A stretch of 64,000 nucleotides of DNA, taken from Ligilactobacillus pabuli (GTDB lineage: Bacteria; Bacillota; Bacilli; Lactobacillales; Lactobacillaceae). This document shows, one piece after another, positions 36,144 through 44,227 of this stretch. Positions within the stretch are counted from its first letter, which is position 1. The number at the start of each line of letters is the position of its first letter. A model generated the notes under the pieces. That model searched no databases. It was not told the origin of the DNA and was given only the letters and a program-made list of their open reading frames with translations. The stretch spans positions 20,684 through 84,683 of the forward strand of contig NZ_BQXH01000012.1 of the NCBI RefSeq assembly GCF_022836475.1, written 5' to 3'. Position numbers and translations under genes: made by a program.

Positions 36144-36314
36144 ATGACACCCACTAAAAAACGAACTGTTCAAGTTCTTACACTAATATTGTTATTAGTC
36201 ATTTTTACCGTTTTAACAATAACAAAACCGGCCCTTACAGCCCTATGGTTCTTATTTCTACTAATGGCTTGGCTTATCACGTTAAGAACCATCAACAAAC
36301 ACTTTGAAGGATAA
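36144..36314 (+). CDS. Small membrane protein (56 residues)
   Basis: The frame begins MTPTKKRTVQVLTLILLLVI and ends INKHFEG. It has a basic N-terminus, one hydrophobic helix (about 10-27), a short KPALTA turn and a second helix (about 31-47), giving a two-helix hairpin with a polar tail. GGAAGG lies 11 nt upstream of the ATG, a little long. It resembles the many small stress-type membrane proteins of lactobacilli, but I cannot assign a family. It stands alone between divergent or unrelated genes. Confidence 0.55.
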   Translation: MTPTKKRTVQVLTLILLLVIFTVLTITKPALTALWFLFLLMAWLITLRTINKHFEG

Positions 36315-36436
36315 AAAAGGCTGAAAAATAACTAACCATAATAGAAAATAACAGTTAGAAATAACTCTCAGAATAGCTTATTCTCACTTAAATTCCTATT
36401 AGGTTAATTAGACTTATCTTTCGGCAACTAATCAAT

Positions 36437-36588
36437 GATATCTTTAACAAAGAATGATACAATCAAGGCGTAGAAAAGAAACTATGCACTAACATAACTT
36501 CTCAAAAAAAACCGTTTTGACGGTGACAGAAATATCGGATAAAAAAGCAGTTAAAAGTTTGCTATAACAAGCTTTTGGCTGCTTTTTA
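36437..36588 (+). ncRNA. Candidate small RNA with promoter and terminator
   Basis: ATGATA (36437-36442), a 17-bp spacer and TACAAT (36460-36465) look like a promoter. The downstream 36472-36540 has no start codon with a ribosome site but contains a CCGT-TTTG-ACGG hairpin (about 36511-36522). A strong hairpin AAAAAGCAG...CTGCTTTTT (36541-36588) ends it. A transcript of about 115 nt is predicted. Purely inferred from signals. Confidence 0.35.
36541..36588 (+). terminator. Intrinsic terminator (orphan)
   Basis: AAAAAGCAGTTAAAAGTTTGC..GCTTTTGGCTGCTTTTTATC forms a stem with a T run on the plus strand (and A run before it, so possibly bidirectional). No annotated plus-strand gene ends here. Confidence 0.7.
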
Positions 36589-36618
36589 TCTTGTTACAAC
36601 CCTCCCCATCGCCCACAC

Positions 36619-36656
36619 AAAAAGGACTAACCTCCAACTTGGTCAGCCCTTTTTTC
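36619..36656 (-). terminator. Intrinsic terminator of argGH
   Basis: On the minus strand AAGGGCTGACCAAGTTGGAGGTTAGTCCTTTTT lies right after the argH stop: stem AGGGCTGACC/GGTTAGTCCT. Confidence 0.85.
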
Positions 36657-36658
36657 AG

Positions 36659-38080
36659 TCAATCACTCATATTATTTCGTGAAATAGACTGTCGATGTTC
36701 TCCATTTAACTTAGCCTGTGCCCGCTTGATTTGTTCACGCACCTGCTCAAAACCGGTTCCCCCTAAGGACATCCGGCGTGCCACTGCCTGCTTTGGTGCC
36801 AAAACTTCATACACATCTGCCTTGATTTCCGGTGCAAATTGCTGGAGCTGTTCCAGGCTCATTTCTTGTAACGGCAAGTCGTGGTCCATGCCATAGTGGA
36901 CTAATTTGCCGACCACTTGATGGGCTTGGCGGAACGGCAATCCTTGTGCGGCCAAATAATCAGCCAGCTCAGTCGCATTCGAAAAGTCGTCTTGTAAAGC
37001 AGCTGCCATTTGGTCCTTTTTCACTGTCAGTGTTTCAAGCATCCCCGCAAATAATGACAGGCAAGTTTTGACCGTGTCCACCGCATCAAAGACTCCTTCC
37101 TTATCCTCCTGCAAATCTTTATCGTAGGCTAACGGCAATCCTTTCAGCGTCGTTAACAACGAAAACAGTTCGCCGTATACGCGGCCCGTTTTCCCGCGGA
37201 TCAACTCGGCCACGTCCGGATTTTTCTTTTGCGGCATAATCGAGCTGCCAGTTGCGTATTCATCACTTAGCTCAAGATAGTTAAACTCATACGTGTTCCA
37301 CTGAATAATTTCTTCGCAAAAGCGGCTGAGATGCATCATGACTGTTGCTGCAGCACTCAAAAAATCGAGTAAATAATCCCGGTCAGACACTGCATCCAGC
37401 GAATTTTGGTAGACCTTGGTAAAACCCAATTCACGGGCACTAAATTCCCGGTCAATTGGAAAGGTCGTTCCAGCTAAGGCGGCAGCTCCTAAGGGTGAAT
37501 TGTCCGCACTCGCTTGGGCTGCCTGAAAGCGTTGGAGGTCTCGCATAAACATTTCATAATAGGCCATTAAATAATGGGCATAAGAAATCGGCTGGGCGTG
37601 CTGCAAATGAGTGTAGCCTGCCATTAAAGTCGTCACGTTCTGGTCCGCTTTGGTCACGATCACCTTCAGCAAGTCCACCAGCCGGTCACTAATTTGCCCA
37701 AGTTCTTCTTGCATAAATAAGTGCATGTCCGTCGCTGTCTGGTCGTTGCGGCTGCGCGCCGTATGCAGTTTGCCAGCCACTGGGCCAATTTCTTGCTGCA
37801 GCAAGCTTTCCAAGTTCATATGAATATCTTCGTAAGCACTGGAAAATTGGAGTGTGCCCGCGGCCAACTGTGCTTGCAGTTTTTCCAACCCGCCAATGAT
37901 CTGTGCCCCGTCGATTGGCGACAAGATCTTGGTGTGGACCAGCATTTTAACGTGTGCGAGTGACCCCTGCAGGTCCTGTTTGGCCAAACGCTGGTCAAAG
38001 GAGATCGACTCGTTAAACGCGATGACTTCCGAGCTGTTGCCTTCCTCAAAACGACCGCCCCACATTTGATTGGTTCCCAT
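36659..38080 (-). CDS. argH: Argininosuccinate lyase
   Basis: A 473-residue fumarase-superfamily lyase cleaving argininosuccinate to arginine and fumarate. It begins MWGGRFEEG after a short MGTNQ lead. It has the catalytic Ser loop signature [12 protein letters not shown] (about residues 278-289) and TARSRNDQ (about 107). It follows argG by 21 nt with GGGGGAGAAG upstream, so argGH is one operon for the last two arginine steps. Its fumarate product is a possible acceptor for the two fumarate-reductase-like flavoproteins in this window. Confidence 0.97.
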   Translation of the reverse strand: MGTNQMWGGRFEEGNSSEVIAFNESISFDQRLAKQDLQGSLAHVKMLVHTKILSPIDGAQIIGGLEKLQAQLAAGTLQFSSAYEDIHMNLESLLQQEIGPVAGKLHTARSRNDQTATDMHLFMQEELGQISDRLVDLLKVIVTKADQNVTTLMAGYTHLQHAQPISYAHYLMAYYEMFMRDLQRFQAAQASADNSPLGAAALAGTTFPIDREFSARELGFTKVYQNSLDAVSDRDYLLDFLSAAATVMMHLSRFCEEIIQWNTYEFNYLELSDEYATGSSIMPQKKNPDVAELIRGKTGRVYGELFSLLTTLKGLPLAYDKDLQEDKEGVFDAVDTVKTCLSLFAGMLETLTVKKDQMAAALQDDFSNATELADYLAAQGLPFRQAHQVVGKLVHYGMDHDLPLQEMSLEQLQQFAPEIKADVYEVLAPKQAVARRMSLGGTGFEQVREQIKRAQAKLNGEHRQSISRNNMSD

Positions 38081-38101
38081 TTCTTCTCCCCCTCTGACTG
38101 A

Positions 38102-39319
38102 CTACTGCATTTCTGGCGCCTTGGCTAACTGTTGTTGGACCTGGGTGTGGACGGTGGATGGCAAACTGTAGAGTTTGATAAAGCCGGCCGCTGCTTCTTG
38201 GTCAAAGGAATCGGCTGCGGTATAGGTGGCTAAATTCATGTCATACAAGGAATTCTTGGATTTCCGTCCTTCACAGATCACGTTTCCCTTAAATAATTTG
38301 ACCCGCACAGTGCCGTTGACCTCTTTTTGACTCTCCGCTAGAAAGGCTTTGAGTGCGTCAAACAACGGCGTATACCATAAGGCATTATAAATCGTGTCTG
38401 CGATTTCCTTTTCGATCAACGGTTTAAAATGAGCGAGGTCATTGGTCGTGGTCAGGTCCTCCAAGTCTTTATGTGCCGTTAACAAGACTTCAGCGCCGGG
38501 ACACTCGTAGATCTCACGTGACTTGATCCCGATCAAACGATTTTCGACGTGGTCGATCCGCCCGATCCCGTGCTGGCCAGCAACTTGGTTGACCACTTGG
38601 ATCAGTTCATGTAACGGATACTGTTGGCCGTCAAGTGCGACCGGCACCCCTTGTTCAAAGGAAATTTCTAAGTAAGTTGGTGTGTCGGGAGTTTTTTCCA
38701 AGGCCGTCGTGCGTTCGTAGGCATCTTCTGGCGCAGTCGCCCACGGATCTTCTAGGATGCCGCATTCATTGGCACGACCCCATAAGTTTTCATCGATCGA
38801 ATATGGGCTTTCTTTGGTGATTGGGACCGGGATCCCATTTTCCTTGGCATATTCAATTTCCATTTCGCGCGACATGTGCTGGTCTCTGATCGGGTCTTCG
38901 ATTTTGAGCTCCGGCGCCAGCGCATGGATCTCTGTTTCGAAGCGGACCTGGTCGTTACCCTTGCCGGTACAGCCATGAGCGATCGTTGTGGCCTGGTATT
39001 GCTGCGCAACTTCGACTAATTTTTTGGCGATCAAGGGACGAGACAACGCAGAAACTAAGGGGTATTCTCCTTCGTAATAGGCATGAGCTTGAAGAGCCGG
39101 TAAGCAATATTCTTCAGCAAATTCTTGCTTTGCATCGATCACAACGGATGCGACGGCCCCGACTTGCCGCCCTTTGGCTTGAATCTGAACCAGGTCTTTT
39201 TCTTCACCGACATCAATACAGCAGGCGATCACGTCGTAACCTGCATTTTTAAGCCAGGCAATTTCCACCGAAGTATCTAAGCCGCCCGAATACGCTAATA
39301 CTACTTTTTCTTTAGTCAT
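38102..39319 (-). CDS. argG: Argininosuccinate synthase
   Basis: A 405-residue ATP-dependent ligase joining citrulline and aspartate. The N-terminal [18 protein letters not shown] holds the PP-loop [21 protein letters not shown] (about residue 115) and [11 protein letters not shown] (about 172) are family signatures. Length is typical. The start has GGAAGAAGGAATTTAG. It is first in argGH, with a predicted promoter and ArgR-like box upstream. Confidence 0.97.
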   Translation of the reverse strand: MTKEKVVLAYSGGLDTSVEIAWLKNAGYDVIACCIDVGEEKDLVQIQAKGRQVGAVASVVIDAKQEFAEEYCLPALQAHAYYEGEYPLVSALSRPLIAKKLVEVAQQYQATTIAHGCTGKGNDQVRFETEIHALAPELKIEDPIRDQHMSREMEIEYAKENGIPVPITKESPYSIDENLWGRANECGILEDPWATAPEDAYERTTALEKTPDTPTYLEISFEQGVPVALDGQQYPLHELIQVVNQVAGQHGIGRIDHVENRLIGIKSREIYECPGAEVLLTAHKDLEDLTTTNDLAHFKPLIEKEIADTIYNALWYTPLFDALKAFLAESQKEVNGTVRVKLFKGNVICEGRKSKNSLYDMNLATYTAADSFDQEAAAGFIKLYSLPSTVHTQVQQQLAKAPEMQ

Positions 39320-39350
39320 CTAAATTCCTTCTTCCAAATAATTTTTCTTA

Positions 39351-39379
39351 ATCATAGAATAAACATACATCAATTGCAA
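39351..39379 (-). promoter_or_regulatory. Predicted argGH promoter
   Basis: On the minus strand TTGCAA (39374-39379), a 17-bp spacer and TATGAT (39351-39356) lie about 30 nt before the argG start. Confidence 0.6.
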
Positions 39380-39393
39380 GCATTTTTACTTTT

Positions 39394-39420
39394 TATGCAC
39401 ATATTCGTGAAAATATTCAA
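39394..39420 (-). promoter_or_regulatory. Candidate ArgR box
   Basis: TGAAAATATTCA (39408-39419) resembles the Gram-positive ARG box half (TGAATAWWWATTCA type), and TATGCACATA lies beside it, both just upstream of the predicted argGH -35. Arginine repressor control of argGH is usual in lactobacilli; the match is approximate. Confidence 0.4.
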
Positions 39421-39571
39421 ATTATGTGGATAATAGTTTGACAAAGCACGAAGCCCTCACGGCTGGAAAATGGGTGCAGTTGGTCCTGGCCGACTTGTGT
39501 GCTGCTCATGTTAGGCACCACCTCCAGCGTTTGACGGACGTTTTCTCGCAAGGGCTCGCCCCTGAGTTAGT

Positions 39572-40088
39572 TTGGTGCCGGCTGATTCCAATTGCCGGTC
39601 TTACTTTGGCTAACTTGGACCGGCTATCGTGATTCATGGTCCTACTTTTCCAAACTTGGACCGGCTATCCCGATTCATGGTCCTACTTTTCCAAACTTGG
39701 ACCGGCTATCGTGATTCATGGTCTTACTTTCCCAAACTTGGACCGGCTATCGTGATTCATGGTCTTACTTTTCCAAACTTGGACCGGCTATCGTGATTGC
39801 TACACCTGTTTCGCCAAAACGGGGGGAGCTTTTCCGTTTGCTACACCTGTTTCGCCAAAACAGAGGGAGTTTTTGCGATTGCTAACCCTGTTTTGCCAAA
39901 CTTGGGGGAGCTTTCCCGTTTGCTACACCTGTTTCGCCAAAACAGAGGGAGCTTTTGCGATTGCTAACCCTGTTCCGCCAAAACTGGGGGAGCTTTCCCA
40001 TTTTCCAACGTCGTTTCCACCAAACAACGACCGCATTTACATTTCCCGACGCTGTTTCCGTCAAACAACGGTCGCATCCGCAACTTCT
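39572..40088. repeat. Large 41-bp tandem array, three sub-types (about 12 units)
   Basis: Sub-type 1, (A/C)CTTGGACCGGCTATCGTGATT..., starts at 39573, 39614, 39655, 39696, 39737 and 39778. Sub-type 2, TACACCTGTTTCGCCAAAAC.G.GGGAGCTTTT.CG.TTGC, has units at 39801, 39842, 39883, 39924 and 39965. Sub-type 3, CCAACG.CGTTTCC..CAAACAACG.CCGCAT, begins at 40006 and 40047. Each step is exactly 41 bp, and the phase carries across sub-type changes. Sub-type 3 resembles the units at 430-530. It separates argG and deoC; no gene is supported inside it. Confidence 0.95.
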
Positions 40089-40094
40089 CGCCAC

Positions 40095-40131
40095 AAAAAA
40101 AACGGCGCCTCCCTGTCTTAGGGCTAGCGTC
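40095..40131 (-). terminator. Intrinsic terminator of deoC
   Basis: On the minus strand CTAGCCCT-AAGAC-AGGGAGGCG (with flanking pairs) is followed by a run of eight T. Confidence 0.75.
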
Positions 40132-40146
40132 GCTTCAGTATTGTTG

Positions 40147-40950
40147 TTATTCGTATAAGTCTGACCACAAATCGTATTCACCAATTGTTTCATGGTCATC
40201 CGGTGTCCCCGCGTCAACTTTGGGAGCTTCCGTTTCGCGGGCGCGCAGTTCCAGGCTGTCGACATGGTCTTGTTCGAACCGTTGCCGCAAAGCTGTCATG
40301 ATTTTTACCCCGGAACTAGTTCCGATCCGGTCGGCCCCGGCTTCGATCATTGCCAAAAAGTCATCGGTATTGCGGATCCCGCCGGCCGCCTTGACAGCGA
40401 CCGCTTCGCCGACAGTTTCCTTCATCAATTTGACATCCTCCACCGTTGCTCCAGCGGTTCCGAAGCCAGTTGACGTCTTGATGAAATCAGGCCGGACCTC
40501 CTTGGCGATCTCAGCAATTTTACGGATCTCGTCTTTCGTCAAGTAGCAGGTCTCAAAAATTACCTTGCATAACACATTGCGGTCATGGCACAGTTGGACG
40601 ATGGTCTGCATCTCGTTTTTAACATAGTCGAAATCGCCATTCTTTACCGCTGTCAAATTAACCACATAGTCAATTTCGTCGGCGCCTTTTTCGATGGCAT
40701 CGTGAACTTCAAAAGTTTTGGCCCGCATGGTAGTCTGCCCCAGCGGAAAGCTGATGGCTGCCCCGACGTGTACCGCACTTTCTTTTAACAATTTCGCGCA
40801 GGTCGCTGTTTGCGTCTGGTTGATCGCGACCATCTTAAAATTGTATTGTCGTGCTTCATTACATAATTTGACCATATCGTTAAAAGATGCGTCGGCATGC
40901 AAATTGGTGTGGTCGATCATCTGGCTCAAGTCAGCTAAAGTATATTTCAT
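40147..40950 (-). CDS. deoC: Deoxyribose-phosphate aldolase
   Basis: About 267 residues. It cleaves deoxyribose-5-phosphate to glyceraldehyde-3-phosphate and acetaldehyde in nucleoside salvage. The Schiff-base Lys is in [10 protein letters not shown] and the second Lys in [18 protein letters not shown] also fits. The start is the ATG at 40948-40950, eight bases after AAGGAGG; the frame is open 18 codons earlier. There is a C-terminal extension of about 30 acidic residues ending LWSDLYE compared with short Firmicute DeoC. No other deo genes are adjacent. A possible attenuator lies in the leader (41061-41102). Confidence 0.92.
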   Translation of the reverse strand: MKYTLADLSQMIDHTNLHADASFNDMVKLCNEARQYNFKMVAINQTQTATCAKLLKESAVHVGAAISFPLGQTTMRAKTFEVHDAIEKGADEIDYVVNLTAVKNGDFDYVKNEMQTIVQLCHDRNVLCKVIFETCYLTKDEIRKIAEIAKEVRPDFIKTSTGFGTAGATVEDVKLMKETVGEAVAVKAAGGIRNTDDFLAMIEAGADRIGTSSGVKIMTALRQRFEQDHVDSLELRARETEAPKVDAGTPDDHETIGEYDLWSDLYE

Positions 40951-41060
40951 TGGATCTGCCTCCTTAATGGCTCCAGTTTCAGTTTCGTTCTCATGGTTAA
41001 TCATAACCCATTTGCCGCCAAATAACAGCCAGAAACCCTTGCCGTCCAGCAGTAATTAAT

Positions 41061-41102
41061 CAAAAAACAGCAGCACCCACATGTTTCTGACTGCTGCTGT
41101 TT
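41061..41102 (-). terminator. Terminator-like hairpin upstream of deoC
   Basis: AAACAGCAGCA (41065-41075) pairs perfectly with TGCTGCTGTTT (41092-41102). On the minus strand the stem is followed by TTTTTT, giving an intrinsic terminator 110 nt before the deoC start. No minus-strand gene ends there, so it may be a leader attenuator or end an unseen transcript. Confidence 0.6.
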
Positions 41103-41121
41103 GTAGTCGAGCTCGCTAACT
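41103..41121 (+). repeat. Dispersed intergenic element fragment
   Basis: GTAGTCGAGCTCGCTAAC carries only the AGTCGAGCT end of the dispersed family. Confidence 0.4.
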
Positions 41122-41151
41122 GTTCATTAAAATTATTAAGGAGCCCCCATC

Positions 41152-41728
41152 ATGGATAAAACACTCGACTTACGCGTCCAAAAAACTTATGATGCATTGA
41201 TCCAATCTTTTTTGTCACTTCTACAAGAAAAAAACTTAGATAAAATTACTGTCAACGCCATTTGCGAACAAGCTCAGGTCCGGCGCCCTACCTTTTACAA
41301 ACACTTTAAAGATAAGTATGACTTCATCCAGTTTGTCTTTATCTCGGTCCAAGAAGACACGCTCTCAGAGGTTGCGCTGGAAACTAAGACCGACGACCCC
41401 CTTGGAATATTTTATGCTGTGCTTTGATAAAGTTATGGAAATGCTGGAACGTTATCAAGAAATCTTGATCCATGCAGCTCCTGACTTGCTCGGACAATTT
41501 TCTTTCGAACTGATCGATACTTATCTGACTAAAGAAGTCAAAAAAAGGGTCACGGATTTTCTCCCCCAAAACCCTGATTTGCCCACGAATACCGACTTCC
41601 TAACCAATGCTTTACTGGGGACCTTTCGCCAAGTTGCCATGTGGTGGTTTCAACACCGCGACACCCAGACTAAAGCCGAAACGCGGGCAAATATGCGTCG
41701 GCTTTTACAGCAGCTGTTCATTAACTAA
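41152..41728 (+). pseudogene. TetR-family regulator with a single frameshift
   Basis: The N-terminal frame (41152-41427) gives a clear TetR DNA-binding domain: ITVNAICEQAQVRRPTFYKHFKDKYDF, where R-R-P-T-F-Y-K-H-F is the recognition helix. It then stops after LGIFYAVL. The C-terminal ligand domain continues in the next frame from PLEYFMLCFDKVMEMLERY to the end at 41728. Removing one C from the run CCCCC at 41397-41401 joins the two frames into one 191-residue protein of normal TetR length. This is either a recent inactivating mutation, phase variation at the C tract, or a sequencing error. AAGGAG precedes the ATG. It is divergent from deoC. Confidence 0.85.
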
Positions 41729-41747
41729 ACAGGCCAAACCACGACAA

Positions 41748-41806
41748 AAAAGCTGGTAGTCACAAGCCAGAAACAGTGCGTTCCTGACAGTTGACTACCA
41801 GCTTTA
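41748..41806. terminator. Bidirectional intrinsic terminator
   Basis: AAAGCTGGTAGTCA (41749-41762) and TGACTACCAGCTTT (41792-41805) form a 14-bp perfect stem between the convergent TetR-like and RecD-like genes. Confidence 0.9.
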
Positions 41807-41816
41807 TTTAGTTATC

Positions 41817-44045
41817 TCACACATACACATTTTGTTTAACTGCAGCCGGCCGCTCCAAACTATCGAGCAGCTGCTGCTCAGACATATTCACAAAGCTCAG
41901 CGCGCCTTTAGACCGTGAAACTGCCGTGTAGGCCAGCTCGTAATTGCCGGTCTCGACCACGTAGACTTTATCGGCCCCGCTGCCTTGCGCCTTGTGGATC
42001 GTAATGGCGTAGGCCAACAGTAAATCTTTCTTCGCTTTTTTGAGCGGTAACTTGTATTCATTCAAATCAGTTTTGACCTTGATCTCGCCCTGACTGCGCT
42101 CAGTCGGCAAAGACACGCCGGTCACCACACCAAACTCACTGTTAGTGTAGTTTTTACCAGCCCAGCCGTTTTCGTAAAAAACGACCTGCGCCCCGACGAA
42201 AAAGCCGCCGCGCCCCTTGTTGTTGTCAATCTCAAAGGGGACCACATTTTGCTTATCACGAGCCAGCACCTTGAAAAAGGCCTGGTTGATCTGAGCCACG
42301 TTGTAGTTGCGGTAGGCTAAGATCATGCACTCGCTGATATCGATGTGGTCTTTTTTGTAGCGCAGCATTTCCTTTAAGGTTTCATGGAAATACCGCGGCG
42401 CCCCACTGATTCCGTCCCAGCTTTTGGCCCGGCAGGTCGCAATAAAGTTCTTGGTCTGCGGGTCCTGGCAGCGGATGTTGTCCTGAAAGTAAAAGGCATG
42501 CCCCTTCTTTTGCAGGAGTTCCATCACGTTGCCCGCCACCGCAAGTGCCTCGGTATCGTTAGTCACAGGCGGTAACTGGCGGTCATCGCCCAAGAATAAG
42601 TAGCGCACCCCGTGGCCAAAAGTCTGCATCAATTTGACCAGGATGTCTTGGGTCACCATGGAAATTTCGTCGATGATGATCGTGTCGAAGTCGCCGTACT
42701 CATGGAAAAAGTCGCTGTCATCGAATCCATTATCGATGTCAAAGCCCAGCTTTTGGATCGTCTGAGCGTTGGTGAAGCCATTTAAGATCAGGTTGATCCG
42801 CGCCTTGTGCGTGGGGGCGAGGGCTAAAACTTTGCGCGTGTTAAAGATTTTGCCCAAAGTGTAGGTTTTCCCGCTGCCGCCGACACCAAGTAAAGCATCG
42901 ACACGCCGGTCAGATTTTTTCAACCAGGCGATAAAGTGTTGCTGTTCGGCAGTCGGTTTGAAGGACCCAAAAGACTGTTTTAAATGGTGGACCGGGCAAC
43001 CGTCTTCGGCCAGCAGTTCGCGTAAATAGCGTTCCCCCGCACATTTTTCGCGTAAGTGCAGGGTGTTGTTGCAGTTATCTGGGCAGATGTAACCAAAGTC
43101 GAGCAATAAGTCGAGGTTTGAGATCAAGTGACTTTGCGCCACCGGCATCGTTTCACCCAATGACTTCAACATAATTAAGTCGTCACAGCTTTGGAGGTGC
43201 TCTTGGGCCTTGTTGTCCAATAAGTCATATTCCAGTAAAATTTGTTCGATTTCTTCTTTGTCAAAGCTTGGCAGCAATAACAGTGAAAAGACCCGCGATT
43301 TTTCCCAACGCTGGGCAAAAAACGGGTCGTCTTCCATCCAGTCATTGATGGCGGAACGGTAACGAAGTTCCTTTAATTTAGGGATAATATCCTTGTAATA
43401 AGTCCGCAGGTCCGTCACAGAAACGACTAAATAACCCGGAAAGTCTGCTGGTTTGGGTAAAGTCACGTCGAGTTCGTGCCACTCCCCATCGGCAAACGCC
43501 CGCTGTTTTTTAACCGTCATCCCGTTGATAAAGAAATACTTGCCTTGATACTTGGAACCTTCCGCTTTGGCGATTGGGGTCCCATTTTTGGCTAATTTGA
43601 TAAACTGAAAGCTCAACTGGGCATAGCCGCGCTCTTTTAATTCAGCCAGGTGCGCCTTTTTTTCGGCAGCTTTTTTCTGGTGCTGTTCCAAGGCCGCCGT
43701 CACCTTAGCGAGTTTTTCTGGTGCCATCCCCGCATGACCAGCTGCCTGAATGTATTCTTGTGCATCTTCTAGCTGATTTTGTTGAATCGCCGCGTGCGCC
43801 AATAAACGATAGACTTGAGCACGGTTGGTCTTTTTCTGTTGATGTAAGTATTTTTTTAGATAGCGGGTCGCCTTGGCATAACTTTTCAGGCGGTAACAAG
43901 CCTTCCCCAGATAATAAGCGACCGATTGATAGTCTGCTTTTTGTTGGTAGATCCTAGTCAATAAGGGCCGCGCCTGGTCAGCTTGCTTGTTTTTTAAGAA
44001 TTCTCTTGCTTCCTGATAAGCTGTTGCCATTTCTTCTTTTTTCAC
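41817..44045 (-). CDS. RecD-like superfamily 1 helicase with N-terminal TPR-like repeats
   Basis: A 742-residue protein. Residues 1-140 are alpha-helical TPR-like repeats (AYYLGKACYRLKSYAKATRYLKKYL, LAHAAIQQNQLEDAQEYIQAAG). The helicase half has Walker A GVGGSGKT (about 388-395), Walker B IIIDEISMV (about 456) and the C-terminal ITIHKAQGSGADKVYVV of UvrD/RecD helicases (about 685). It resembles RecD2/ExoV-alpha-like ATPases that unwind DNA 5'-3'. The start is GTG with GGGAGGGG upstream. Monocistronic. Whether it serves repair or defence is unclear; the TPR fusion suggests a protein partner. Confidence 0.8.
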   Translation of the reverse strand: MKKEEMATAYQEAREFLKNKQADQARPLLTRIYQQKADYQSVAYYLGKACYRLKSYAKATRYLKKYLHQQKKTNRAQVYRLLAHAAIQQNQLEDAQEYIQAAGHAGMAPEKLAKVTAALEQHQKKAAEKKAHLAELKERGYAQLSFQFIKLAKNGTPIAKAEGSKYQGKYFFINGMTVKKQRAFADGEWHELDVTLPKPADFPGYLVVSVTDLRTYYKDIIPKLKELRYRSAINDWMEDDPFFAQRWEKSRVFSLLLLPSFDKEEIEQILLEYDLLDNKAQEHLQSCDDLIMLKSLGETMPVAQSHLISNLDLLLDFGYICPDNCNNTLHLREKCAGERYLRELLAEDGCPVHHLKQSFGSFKPTAEQQHFIAWLKKSDRRVDALLGVGGSGKTYTLGKIFNTRKVLALAPTHKARINLILNGFTNAQTIQKLGFDIDNGFDDSDFFHEYGDFDTIIIDEISMVTQDILVKLMQTFGHGVRYLFLGDDRQLPPVTNDTEALAVAGNVMELLQKKGHAFYFQDNIRCQDPQTKNFIATCRAKSWDGISGAPRYFHETLKEMLRYKKDHIDISECMILAYRNYNVAQINQAFFKVLARDKQNVVPFEIDNNKGRGGFFVGAQVVFYENGWAGKNYTNSEFGVVTGVSLPTERSQGEIKVKTDLNEYKLPLKKAKKDLLLAYAITIHKAQGSGADKVYVVETGNYELAYTAVSRSKGALSFVNMSEQQLLDSLERPAAVKQNVYV

Positions 44046-44124
44046 CGTGCGCCCCTCCCTGTCGATATGTAATAACTCTACTACTATTTAAACACTTGAA
44101 CTATTACAAAAGCAACAGCACAAC

Positions 44125-44157
44125 AAAAAGTGCTCCCTATTCAAATTAGGAAACACT
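44125..44157 (-). terminator. Intrinsic terminator of the MupG-family gene
   Basis: On the minus strand AGTGTTTCCTA-ATTTGAA-TAGGGAGCACT is followed by TTTTTG. It lies beyond the repeat element at 44161-44226. Confidence 0.8.
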
Positions 44158-44160
44158 CGC

Positions 44161-44226
44161 TTTGTTTTCATAGTCGAGCTACTTAGCCCAGAAGATGAGC
44201 ACTAACCGGGCTACTCCGCTCTGTTT
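44161..44226 (+). repeat. Dispersed intergenic element (short variant)
   Basis: TTGTTTTCATAGTCGAGCTACTTAGCCCAGAAGATG...GGGCTACTCCGCTCTGTTTT: same ends as the family, with a short middle containing a CCCAGAAG motif shared with 26846-26912. Confidence 0.7.
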
Positions 44227-44227
44227 T

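Noticed and set aside
39572..40088. Regular repeat array reminiscent of CRISPR
   Set aside because: Units are contiguous 41-bp tandem copies with no unique spacers, the repeats drift and change type, and no cas genes are in the window.
39426..40265. Open frames up to 127 codons between argG and deoC
   Set aside because: Their sequence repeats with the array period and no start signal is present.
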